Positions 33,891 to 43,807 of a DNA stretch of 64,000 nt are shown piece after piece. Location of the stretch: assembly GCF_028583425.1 (NCBI RefSeq), contig NC_072793.1, positions 66,469,028-66,533,027 on the forward strand. The letters run 5' to 3'. The stretch's first letter is position 1, and each line of letters begins with the position of its first letter. The translations under genes were made by a program, and so were the position numbers. Under the pieces are notes generated by a model. It ran no database searches. It worked only from the letters and a program-made list of their open reading frames with translations, and was not told where the DNA came from. The stretch is from Eublepharis macularius (Eukaryota; Chordata; Lepidosauria; Squamata; Eublepharidae).

Positions 33891-34280
33891 GATTTGAGAC
33901 CAGTGGCACCTTAGAGACAAACAAGGTTTTCAGAGTGTAAATTTTCAAGAGTTAGAACTCCCTTCTTCAGACGTGAGTTGGAATGGAGATCCCAGTCAAA
34001 GGTACATTGCATTGAACCTTTACATCTGACATCTTCCTCTGCTACATCCCTCCCATCCGTTCAAGCTACATTGCATCTTTATATCCTGATGCCCTCTCTT
34101 GTAACACCCCACTCACTTTGGGCTGGAATATAAAGGCTCAAAGATCTCCATTTGTACTTGTGTCTGAAGAAAGGAGCTCTGACTCTCAAAAGCTGAAACT
34201 CTGAAAATCTCGTTAGTCTCTAAGGTACCACTGGACTCAAATCCTGCTGTTCTACTGCAGCCCGACATAGCTACCCACCT
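33891..34280. mobile_element. Penelope-like element ends arranged as an inverted repeat
   Basis: The left arm 33891-33972 (GAGACCAGTGGCACCTTAGA...CTTCTTCAGAC) is the reverse complement of the right arm 34162-34242 (GTCTGAAGAAAGGAGCTC...TACCACTGGACTCAA). The right end continues CTGCTGTTCTACTGCAG and CATAGCTACCCACCT. The same terminal text ends the minus-strand element at 47149, which encodes a GIY-YIG-like region, so I assign this to Penelope-like elements. Such elements are known to carry repeated or inverted end segments. The spacer holds GGCTGGAATATAAAGGCTC, also found inverted near 47289-47306. Confidence 0.65.
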
Positions 34281-34530
34281 AAAATTATCCAGAGTCTATT
34301 GTGTGCCTCCCAGAATTATATACATCTTCCACTCATTAGTTAGCACTATAAGTGCAGATGCTCTCCATGGCTTGAGCATCATTATATGTACCTTCCTCTC
34401 TCTTGTGCACTCTAATATGAGTGTCTTCCTTTCCCAAGGTAACCCATTCACATGAGCAGCTGCTTGCAATGGAGAGCAAAAGCCAAGTTAACATGGAAAC
34501 AAGCTAGCGAGATGTCTGTTATTGTCAAAT

Positions 34531-34790
34531 TTTCAGGTGGGTAGCCATGTTGGTCTGTGATAGAAAAGCAGAATTTGAGTCCAGAGGCACCTTGGAGACC
34601 AACAAGCTAGTGGCAGCCTCCTGTTCTTCTAGGTACCTGATATCAGATTGTTTGACAAGAGCAGCAGGATTTGAGTCCAGTGGCACCTTAGAGACCAACA
34701 AGATTTTCACGGTACAAGCTTTTGATGGAGCTTTGCCTCTCCAAACCTTATACCCTGAAAATCCTGCTGATACCAGACACATAGAGGAAC
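34531..34790 (-). mobile_element. Two partial Penelope-like 3' ends, minus strand
   Basis: 34531-34610 (TTCAGGTGGGTAGCCATGTT, then GAGTCCAGAGGCACCTTGGA) and 34665-34760 (GAGTCCAGTGGCACCTTAGA, then ATTTTCACGGTACAAGCTTT) both match the left end of the 33891 element and the end at 47149. They are in tandem in the same orientation. Confidence 0.65.
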
Positions 34791-36444
34791 AGGATGTTGC
34801 TACTACTTTATGAACTCTGTGGAAAAGGTAAGCTATTCCCCCTTTTGACTCACTCATGAGATTGTTTGCAACTGTGAGAATTGCCTCAGCTGAATTGGTG
34901 TCGAGCAAGATGGAAGTTCTGTATTGTGTCTTGGAGTGATGGTGCTACATCACATAAAAGCTAAGGATAACTTGTGTTCTCACCTGTTGACAGCATCATC
35001 TGATATGCACACATACTCATACTCTGTCGAATATGCAGGATTAGACCTGAGGGGGGAAAACAAAACTTATCAGTGTAACTTTAGGAGCTTCTGTTTTATT
35101 TTAAAATATATTTTTAAGAAGAACCAAAAACATAGTATTACTTGAAAACTCTTGGAATAGAAGTTAATTGCTTGAGGGTTCTTTTTAACTGTAGCAGCCG
35201 CAAAGTACCAGGTCAGCTTAAGTCCTCAGGGATGCACTTTGCAAGATAGTTGGCTCTGTGAAGCACAGTTAGCTGCAAGGGGTGGTGTTTATCACCACTG
35301 GCTAGCCCAAAGCATCCAATCATAAAATTAAACAGATCCATAACCACAGCCAACATAAAGGCTGTGAGATATTCTTCCTTACATTCATAGCACTTGGATA
35401 CTCTAATTTTAGACAAAAAGTACAGAGCTGCTGCCACACTGTTGCTTTTTTAAAAAAGTTAGAGACTTATCTGGCAGAATGCTAGAAAGAAGCTGCCTTA
35501 TCTGATGGGAATGATGATTGGATTTTTGTACCTGCTGACATTTGGCAGAAACCTTCTCTCCCCTGCTTTTCATCTATAGCAGCCCCACCATACATTATGG
35601 GAAAATGTTTATGCCAGTTAAGTAAACAGCATCTGCTATCTTTATTTGCTTGCTTGGTTTGCTCATGCTGTTTACCTTCTCTGATACTTTGAAGCAGTCA
35701 CTTGCAAATCAAAAGTCTCATTTTTATACAATACATTGTGGAGGCTTTTAAAACCAGGAAAAGGGAAATGATTTTGGGAAAACCCAGTTTGGGTTATGTA
35801 CCCAATTATTATTATGTCCTCTTAAATTGAAAGGTATCTGAGACAGAATAAATGCACATGAATCAGCCTTATTTATTTTCACATGTATGGTTTCAAAAGT
35901 TTGTCTTTCCTCTGAAGGCTAGGGTGTCATCAAACATGAGGATTCCAACATAACTGTCCACTGTTCCTTTCAGCATCCAGGATCCCTGCAACTGCCCAAC
36001 CTAAGTTCAGATGCCTTAGAGAAAGCTGAATGAACACCCCTGCTCTTTCTGTTCTGGTTTCTGTTCCAGCTCAAGTTCTTTCCAGGTTTTCTCTTTGTAA
36101 TTTCCAGGCCACCTGGCCTCCAGCCAACTCCTGTTAATTAATGTTCAGCTGTCAAAAAGCCTTGTCCTGAACAAAGCATTCCCCGTGGAAAATAGCTTAC
36201 GAATACTAAAACCATCTACGCTAATCTTGAAATTATTTCCAAATCTATCCAAAGAGTCCAACTGACAACATAAATTGTAAAAACATATTACAAAACATTT
36301 CTCTATATCAACTAGTCTCCTTCCTGCCTACCATCTCCCATGTCCTTTACATGAAAAAAGCAAGCTAACTATAACAGAAAGCAGTTGCTGATTCACAGTG
36401 TTTTAAAACTGCTGTAGAGCAGCTATAAAGCACCCTGCAAGGAT
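34791..36444. other. No recognised feature (1.7 kb)
   Basis: Unassigned AT-rich sequence; no supported coding frame or repeat. Confidence 0.3.
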
Positions 36445-36452
36445 GTAACAAC

Positions 36453-37444
36453 TACAGATGGGCACGAACAGCAATACGAACTAAAAAAAGCCACGAACAG
36501 CCCAATCAGCTGTTTGCGAACAAGCTGTTCAAGAGGCCCATTCTAAACAAACTCTAAACGAACAGGTGTTCATTGCAAGCCTCGTTCGTTGCTGTTCGGC
36601 AAGCCAGACAGTCTGTCACCTGCAATTAATTCCCTTGGCAACCGGAGGCAAGGACTGCCTGAACTCTGTCTGAACTCCTGCTGTTGCAATTTAGCTTGAT
36701 AGGCAGGTCTTCCTTTCAAGTGTGCAGCTCCAAATTTGTTACAAGGAAGCAAAGAGCAGGGGGGAGGGGGGGTCCCTGCTCTGCTTTTGCTGACAGTGCT
36801 CCCAGCTCAATCAATTCCCTTGGCAACTGGAGGGAAGGACTGCCTGAACTCTGTCTGAACTCCTGCTGTTGCAATTTAGCTTGATAGGCAGGTCTTCATT
36901 TCAAATTTGTTACAAGGAAGCAAACAGCAGGGGTGAGGGGGGCTCCCAGTGCTGCTTTTGCAGACAGTGAGGGAGAGATAGTTGCTGTTGGGATTTTGAG
37001 AGAGAGATAGGGAGAGTGCATTGGAGCTTGAATTTTCTTTGTGTGTGGTGGGATAGGGACCTACCTCTTCAAGTTCCAGGGCTGCTGCCAGGCTCTGGCC
37101 AAGCTATTATTTATTACTGGTACCTTTCCTGCTGCCTGCTCAGGTCAGGTTCCTGGGAGTGGTGTGGTAGGGATCTACCCCTTCAGGTTCCAGGGCTGCT
37201 GCCAGGCTCTGGGGCCAAGCTATTATTTATTATTGGTACATTTCCTGCCGCCTGCTCAGGTAGGGTTTCTGGGAGTGGTGTGGTAGGGATCTTGATGGCT
37301 GGAGAACGGCCTGCTGGCCCCCACAAACAACAAACGAACATGTTCAGGAACAGGTCATGTCTGTCAGTGTTCATTGTTCGTGGATGGCAATGAACAACAA
37401 ACACCATGTTCAGGGTTTTTTTTTCCTGTTCATGCCCATGTATA
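36453..37444. mobile_element. Non-autonomous hAT-type element, 992 bp, perfect TSD
   Basis: Starts TACAGATGGGCACGAACAG and ends CTGTTCATGCCCATGTATA, inverted with few changes. The 8-bp repeat GTAACAAC flanks it at 36445-36452 and 37445-37452. Two internal tandem duplications are visible: about 185 bp (36624-36810 and 36811-36970, with CCCTTGGCAAC and GAACTCCTGCTGTTGCAATT) and about 110-120 bp (37047-37155 and 37156-37290, with GGCTGCTGCCAGGCTCTGG). There is no transposase. The truncated copy at 61231 is its closest relative here. It ends 88 bp before the Gypsy LTR. Confidence 0.88.
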
Positions 37445-37531
37445 GTAACAACTCCCCTGTGCCACTGAAGGTATAAGTTCCATGACCCTGCACGATACAT
37501 GTCTTCTTCCCCTGAAACTATATTCATATAC

Positions 37532-37840
37532 TGTAATGTACTGGTCGAACTCTAGCTTGCAAGAGAACTCAAGGCTATGCTATCATTGGTTACTAATTAT
37601 GGATGGCAGCCAATCAGGAGGGCAAGATAAAGACCAATCACTGAGCTGTAAATAAGTTACATTGCATATGGGTTATGCAAATGATAGTATTATAAAATAC
37701 GTGTTCTCATTGGCTATCAGTATTCTGGGGGCGGAGCTGCTGTATATATATATTGAGGGTTTCTGTTCAGTTTGTGTTGTGTGTGTTATGCTGAATAAAG
37801 AGCTGTTGATTTACCTCAAGTCTAAACCCACTATTTAATA
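37532..37840 (+). repeat. 5' LTR of the Gypsy element
   Basis: Starts TGTAATGTACTGG and ends ACTATTTAATA. It contains CCAAT boxes in both directions (AGCCAATCAGG, ACCAATCAC, CATTGGC), a TATA box TGTATATATATATTGAG near 37741-37757 and a polyadenylation signal AATAAA near 37795. The spacing is right for U3, R and U5. Confidence 0.95.
37741..37757 (+). promoter_or_regulatory. TATA box of the 5' LTR
   Basis: TGTATATATATATTGAG lies about 55 bp before the AATAAA signal and about 100 bp before the LTR end, downstream of several CCAAT motifs and a GGGGGCGGAGC GC-box-like word. It is conserved in the 3' LTR. Confidence 0.7.
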
Positions 37841-37841
37841 C

Positions 37842-37859
37842 TGGCGACGAGGATGGGAT
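37842..37859 (+). other. Primer binding site, tRNA-Ser(GCU)
   Basis: TGGCGACGAGGATGGGAT begins one base after the 5' LTR. As I recall the vertebrate tRNA-Ser(GCU) sequence, its 3' end including the added CCA is the exact complement for 18 nt, with pairing ending in the T-arm. This tRNA would prime minus-strand synthesis. Confidence 0.8.
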
Positions 37860-37986
37860 CTCTGATTGGGTGTGCAGCCCCAACATCAGAGCGAAATCAC
37901 TAACAGGGTGCTTAAGTATGCAGCCCCAAGACCTGAACTGAAATATTAAGCTTGGGTAGGCAACCCCAAGAAATAGAGCAAATCGC

Positions 37987-38985
37987 TTGCCGGCAAGGAA
38001 TCGTCGCCTCACCCATCTGGCATACACTTACTTTGTCCCAAGGACAGACGTGGCTGCTAAGGGCCACTTGGAGCCGTTTGACCCAACAGCCGAAGACTGG
38101 GAATCATACATTACCCAGTTTGAATTCTACCTTGAGGCAAACAAGATTGATGACACAGATCTCGCGAGAGCGACGTTCTTCAGCGTGTGTGGGCGTTCCA
38201 CATTTGATATAGCGCGGGCACTAGTGGCGCCAGCCCCGCTTCAAACTACAGCATTCGACACGATAAAAAACAGACTCAAAGAACACTTCTCACCACAGCC
38301 ATCAGAAATAGCCAGCAGGCACGCATTCTACAAGCGCAACCAGGCACAAGGGGAATCCATAGCAGCATTTGTCACAGCCCTCTGACAGGCAGCCCGGCAA
38401 TGCAATTTTCCTGACCTAGAGATGGCGCTTCAGGACAGGTTAGTGTGTGGGCTGCGGGATGAAAAACTCCAAAGGCAACTGTTCACAAGGAAAGAGCTGA
38501 CCTTCAAAACAGCACATGATGAGGCCATCGCCGCTGAAGCAGCAGAACAATCCGCAAAGGAGGTCCGGCACACTCCACCACCATCCCGCAGGTCCGAAAA
38601 GGTACATCAGGGGTGCGTAGAGGACCTGTCATCATCAGAGGATGACAAGGAAGAGGTACTGCAAACTAAGTTCCACAACAAGAAACGGGGGGGGGCACCA
38701 ACATTTCAGGGCACCACTTGCGCAAGCTGTAGGGGACCTCACTAGAGGAAGTCATGCCGGTTCCGGGACGCACAATGCCGGAACTGCTGGAAACTGGGAC
38801 ACATCGCTTGTGCCTGTCACTCCGCAAAGAACCAAGTTGGGTCGCCCAAGTCCAGCCACAAGTCAGCGCCGGGCTACAAAAAGGCATCAACCCGTAAGAG
38901 CGACTGCCACACAATCACAATACGCCATGCTGATGTAGCCCAGACCAGTGAATCATCGGTGCAAGCATTACAACCTCCAAGCAGC
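37987..38985 (+). pseudogene. Gypsy gag, broken
   Basis: One frame runs through a capsid-like region (GHLEPFDPTAEDWESYITQF, then a region rich in helix-forming residues) into two zinc knuckles. The first is CASCRGPH-stop-RKSC and the second CRNCWKLGHIACAC (C-x2-C-x4-H-x4-C). The breaks are a TGA at 38383-38385 and a TAG at 38743-38745, the latter inside the first knuckle. No in-frame ATG precedes the conserved part; the likely start region near 38050 has GTG. Gag would form the particle and bind RNA. The frame continues into protease without a shift, so gag and pol were probably one polyprotein. The right boundary is approximate. Confidence 0.85.
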
Positions 38986-40005
38986 AACAAAATAAAGGTG
39001 ACAGTGAAGATCCAAAACATGTCCTGTGAGATGGAAGTCGACTCAGGGTCAGCGTTATACATCATCTCTTCGCACACACTACAGATGATACGCTGAAAGT
39101 CATCCACATCTCATCTTGAATCAGCAGACATGGTGCTGAAAGACTTCCAAGACCGCCGCGTGCCGATCATGGGCATCGGCACATTCCAAATAAAGTACAA
39201 GGACTTTGCTGGCCCACTACGATTAGTGGTAGTTCAAGGCCACCATCCTAGCTTACTCGGCCTCGACTGGTTTCGACCTCTCGGCATTCTAATCGCAGGC
39301 GTGCAGCAGCTGTATCGTGAGGAGGTGGCATCAGTAGACAGAGAGTTCCCAGCAGTCTTCGATGGGGCTCTTGGCAATTACACAGGGCCGCCTGTCTCAT
39401 TTGATCTAAACCCAGCCGTGGCCCCCATCTGCCTGAAGCCTCGCAGGGTTCCATTTGCACTCAAGCCAAAGATAGATGAGGAGCTGGATTGGCTGATTGA
39501 ACAGGGAATCCTGGAACCAGTTTCTCACACCAAATGGGAAACTCCCATAGTAACACCACTAAAACCCAATGGAGAGGTCAGAATTTGTGCAGACTATAAA
39601 TGCACAATCAACAAAGCCCTGCAGCAACAAGCCTACCCAGTACTGGTCGTGAGCCATCTCCTGGCATTGCTCCAAGGGGGAAAGATTTTTGCCAAGCTTG
39701 ATCTGGCCCAGGCTTACCAGCAGCTACCCGTGGACACGGCGACGGCCGAAGCCCAAACTATCGTGACACACTGGGGGGCTTTCAAGGTTAAAAGGCTACA
39801 ATTCGGTGTCAACGTCGCCCCAGGAATTTTCAAAGGCATCATGGAAGGACTTCTACGCAGGATTCCAGGCATTATTCCATACTTTGATGATGTCCTAATT
39901 GCGGGAGAGTCAGAAGGCGCACTAGCAGAGAGGCTTCGCTGTGTCCTTCGCAAACTACAGAACGCCGGCTTGAAGGTTAAGAGAAAAATGCCATTTTGCT
40001 GTTGA
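38986..40005 (+). pseudogene. Gypsy protease and reverse transcriptase, broken
   Basis: In the same frame as gag. The protease active-site triplet DSG is at 39040-39048. A TGA at 39094-39096 interrupts the protease. RT motifs follow: PRRVPFALKPKIDEELDWLI, WETPIVTPLKPNGEVRICAD, KLDLAQAYQQLPVD, FGVNVAPGIF and the catalytic YFDD in IPYFDDVLIAG. The frame ends because of one extra base in a run of A at about 39986-39990, after which the protein continues in the next frame. RT copies element RNA into DNA using the tRNA-Ser primer. Confidence 0.9.
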
Positions 40006-40009
40006 GAGT

Positions 40010-41542
40010 GTGGAGTTCCTGGGATTCCTCATTGACGCAGCCGGTATACATCCCACACCAGCAAAGGTATGGGCCATTAAAAGTGTGCCTCCTCCAGGAT
40101 CAAAGAAGGAACTACAATCCTTCCTGGGCCTATTAAACTTCTACCACGCCTTCTTGCCACATAAGGCGTCAGTCGCAGAGCCCCTGCACCACCTCCTTGA
40201 TTCCTCCGCCCCCTGGGGGTGGGGCAGAAGAGAAGCCGTGACATTCGAAAAGGTAAAAACACTACTGTCGTCCGAAAGCGTGCTGACATACTTTGATGAG
40301 AAAAAAACGATCGTACTCGCCTGCGATGCCTCCCCATATGGTATCGGAGCTGTTCTAAGCCACAGAATGCCTACTGGGTATGAAGCGCCCATCGCCTACT
40401 TTTTGAGAACTTTGTTGGCTGTGGAACGGAACTATGCCCAAATAGACAAGGAAGCTCTGGCAATTATAGCTGGAGTAAAAAAGTTTCATGATTACCTCTA
40501 CGGCCGGAAGTTCCTCATCGCAACCGACCACAAACCGCTCCTAGGATTACTTGCTCCAGACAAGCAAACACCCCAAATCCTTTCGCCCAGAATGCTGCGA
40601 TGGACAGTGTTCATGTCTGCCTACTCCTACGAATTACAGCACCGCCCAGGCAAAGCAATGGGACATGCCAACGCCCTGAGCAGCCTGCCACTGGCTGACC
40701 AGGGGATCGACCCATCTCCAGCTCATCACATCATGCTGCTGGAAGACTTGCCGAGTCCACTGCTCAGAGCCTCCGATGTGGCGTCACATGCTGCTAAAGA
40801 TCGCACCCTCAGCCGCGTTCTCAACTGGGTGTGGAGGGGGTGGCCATCAGGCCAGCTGGCCAAGCAGTTTCGGCCGTTCTTCATTAGACAGCACGAACTC
40901 TCAGTACACAAGGGCTGTCTGCTATGGGGAAATAGAGTTGTAATCCCCAGCAAACTGAGACAACAAGTGCTGGAGGCACTACACAGCGGACATCCGGGCA
41001 TAGTGCGCATGAAGGCAATGGCGCGCAGCTATGTCTGGTGGCCAGGCATGGATAGGACTATCGAGGAATTGGTCCGCACCTGTCAGCCGTGCCAGGAAAC
41101 ACGCCCAGCTCCAGCACAAGCCCCAGTACATCCTTGGGAGTCAGCAAGAGCACCCTGGTCGAGACTCCACATTGATTTTGCAGGGCCATTTCAGGGACAA
41201 ACCTTTCTAATAGTTGTGGACTCTTATTCAAAGTGGCTAGAAGTTGTCCCTGTCTCCACAATGACTACTGCTGTGGTCATTAGGGCCCTACGTCAGCTGT
41301 TTGCAATGCACGGTTTGGCTGACAAGGTAGTATCGGATAATGGAACACAATTCACATCAGCTGAGTTCCAGCAGTTCCTGGCCAACAACGGCATCAGGCA
41401 AGTCACGTCTGCTCCGTTCCACCCTTCCACCAATGGGCATGCAGAACGGATGGTGCGGACAACAACGGAATCAGCAAAGGAGACTGGCAGTCGCGATTGG
41501 CTGCGTTCCTGTTGCAGCAACACGTCACACCTCATTCCATGA
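40010..41542 (+). pseudogene. Gypsy RNase H and integrase, frameshifted
   Basis: An open frame of 510 codons continues pol after the frameshift. RT thumb (EFLGFLIDAAGIHPTP) is followed by RNase H with LACDASPYGIGAVLS, the ERNYAQIDKEALAI segment and TDHKPLLGLL. Integrase has the zinc-binding histidines in LHSGHPG with CQPC, then the catalytic aspartates in HIDFAGPF and SDNGTQF and the glutamate in GHAERMV. All three catalytic residues are present. The frame is lost at about 41465-41482, and the C-terminus continues in the original gag frame. Confidence 0.9.
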
Positions 41543-42105
41543 CAGGCCGTAGCCCCGCTGAGCTACTGATGAACAGGAAGCTCACCGTGACTCTTGACAG
41601 ACTGCACCTCGACCTATCGACCGAGGAAAGGCCCCTGCCAGAAGGAGAGGTAAGAACCTTCCAGCCAGGAGATCTCGTATATGCCCGCGACTACAGCGGA
41701 TGTCTGCCGTGGGTGCCTGCGTCCGTAGACACTGCAACGGGACCAGTATCGTACGCCGTTGTCGCAACTGATGGCAGGAAACTAAGATGACACGTGGACC
41801 AGCTATGACGCAGATGGCTGGCTAGGACAATGGGGGCCGAGAGCTTACCAACGCCAAGTGTACAGGACACCATCACTCAAGGAACGGACAGTGAATCTAT
41901 ACCACGGCATGCACCAACATTCAGCCCACAGGCTGCAGAGGCAAGCGCTACCCCCGAGAACCGAGTGGATTTAAGTAACGGGCTGACAACCACACCAACA
42001 CCGGCTCAATTGCCGGACTCACATTGTCCCTCGCCTCAAATGACCATACGTCGGTCTCAGCGGACTCGGACTCCTCCCAGTCACCTGAAAGACTATATTT
42101 GTTAG
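41482..42105 (+). pseudogene. Gypsy integrase C-terminal region, broken
   Basis: Continues integrase as DWQSRLAAFLLQQHVTPHS, then GRSPAELLMNRKL, FQPGDLVYARDY and VSYAVVATDGRKLR. This is the usual SH3-like C-terminal part of Gypsy integrases. TGA stops at 41788-41790 and 41806-41808 interrupt it. The frame then reads to a TAG at 42103-42105 and ends with RRSQRTRTPPSHLKDYIC, a basic tail typical of the family. Confidence 0.82.
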
Positions 42106-42122
42106 AAGGTCAGTTCTAACCT

Positions 42123-42134
42123 AGGGGGGAGGAG
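42123..42134 (+). other. Polypurine tract
   Basis: AGGGGGGAGGAG directly abuts the 3' LTR, the expected place for the plus-strand primer. Confidence 0.9.
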
Positions 42135-42443
42135 TGTAATGTACTGGTCAAACTCTAGCTTGCAAGAGAACTCAAGGCTATGCTATCATTGGTTACTAAT
42201 TATGGATGGCAGCCAATCAGGAGGGCAAGATAAAGACCAATCACTGAGCTGTAAATAAGTTACATTGTATATGGGTCATGCAAACGATGGTATTATAAAA
42301 TACGTGTTCTCATTGGCTATCAGTATTCTGGGGGCGGAGCTGCTGTATATATATATTGAGGGTTTCTGTTCAGTTTGTGTTGTGTGTGTTATGCTGAATA
42401 AAGAGCTGTTGATTTACCTCAAGTCTGAACCCACTATTTAATA
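42135..42443 (+). repeat. 3' LTR of the Gypsy element
   Basis: Same 309-bp length as the 5' LTR, with six transition differences. It keeps the TATA box and AATAAA. Confidence 0.95.
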
Positions 42444-43680
42444 TATAACTATATTGATCTAGAGTAACTATGTATCAACACCCAAGGACTGAAGAAGGGA
42501 AACCAAGGGGCAGATTGGTAGCGTTGGTAGCCTCTAGGTGGGGTCTGGATGTCCCACAATTAAAACCGATCTCCAGACCACAGAAATCAGTTGCCCTGGA
42601 GAAAATTACTGTGGCAGGTGGACTCTATGACATTATAACTTGCTGAGGTTCCTCCCTCCCCAAACCCCACCCTCCCTAGGCTTCCCCTTCCAGATCATCA
42701 GGAATTTCCCACCCTGTTGTTGGCAACTCTACAGACTGACCGTTTAAGTTACAGGGAAAGTTTCCAATGGCTTATGGACCCATCACTCATCCATAGCAAG
42801 AAACATACTTAACATTATCAAAATCATACGTGACAAAAGGTTGCATAATACTGAATAACATGATGTATTATTTCATTTTGTTCATGATGTTTTGATGCTC
42901 ATCATACTGCAGTATCTCAGCTTGTTGATGTTTTGCTTTGCAAATGTCTCAGTTCACAGTAATTAGCATAAATTAAATTACTATGTACATTTTAAATATT
43001 TACTTTTTGAATCTGAAGGTAGCTTCAGGCTCAGACTCACAATATTCATTTTTCCCCAAATCAGTGATTACATTGTCAAACATTTACACCACTTTGAGAC
43101 TTAGACCTTCTTCAGAAAATATGTTAAAATGCCAAGAGAGAATTGTTGTATAGGAACAAAAGAAATAGGTGTTGTGATGTTGGTGTCAGTTGGTTGAAAA
43201 CAGTGTCTCCCGCACCCTGTCCCAATAGTTCCTCATAGGAAATAATGGCAGACTGAGGGGATGGAGGGGGATTTCTGCAACAGGAGACTTCTTCACTTTC
43301 TGAAAGGAAACAAACAACAAACCACAACAAAAAAAGAATGGCAAATACAAAGTTTTCAGCTGAAAGGTTAAAAAAAAAGTCAGTCACTGTAAGAGTAGGG
43401 CTTTGTTTTTTAAAATGCTAGTGGCCGGCTGGAGCTCTCCTGCTGTCTATAGCTTGATGGCCATTTTAGGAATTAGTAGAGAACTTAGTGCAGCTGTGCA
43501 GAGAAAGACCTATTTTGTGGGTCTGTAAAAACCCACAATCTGCTTGAAACTTGAAGGGGTTTTAGATTAGAGGAAGGACTGTGTTCTGTGAAAATTTGGT
43601 GCCATTGTCTTTATAAACAGCAGCCATAGATCTTCCTATACATTCCCATTGAAAACAATGGTCCTGGATCTCCAGGACCC
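42444..43680. other. No recognised feature
   Basis: Unassigned, AT-rich; no supported gene. Confidence 0.3.
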
Positions 43681-43689
43681 AAAAGAACA

Positions 43690-43807
43690 CATAAAATTGA
43701 ATCTGAACTGGTAATGCCCTCCACCAGAAATAAGCAATTATGGTAAAAAATTTCCCCCAAAGCCAAGATCCAAAGTTACAATTAAAATTGTCTCAGTGCA
43801 CACCCCT
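43690..43807. mobile_element. hAT-type element, right end only
   Basis: Ends GTGCACACCCCTA, the inverse of the TAGGG-type start seen at 60254 and 19367, and is followed by GTGCACGC. No left end with the same flank was found, so it is partial. Confidence 0.45.

Larger units (their letters stand above)
37532..42443 (+). mobile_element. Full-length Gypsy (Metaviridae-type) LTR retrotransposon
   Basis: The 4.9-kb element is bounded by two 309-bp LTRs. In order it has a tRNA-Ser primer site, gag with two zinc knuckles, protease, RT, RNase H, integrase and a polypurine tract. No env frame exists between the pol stop at 42105 and the polypurine tract. The flanks TATAC and TATAA form an imperfect 5-bp target duplication. 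The reading frame carries five in-frame stops and two frameshifts, so this copy cannot move by itself. The LTRs differ at 6 of 309 positions, all transitions. Its GC content is above that of the flanks. Confidence 0.95.

Noticed and set aside
37952..38212. Separate small gene overlapping gag
   Set aside because: The frame starts at TTG and is an out-of-frame shadow of gag.
38874..41876. Minus-strand frames across the Gypsy element
   Set aside because: Shadows of pol; codon patterns and motifs are only on the plus strand.
36453..42443. Linkage of the hAT element and the Gypsy element as one composite unit
   Set aside because: Each has its own target duplication (perfect 8 bp and imperfect 5 bp) and 87 bp of other sequence separates them, so they are independent insertions.
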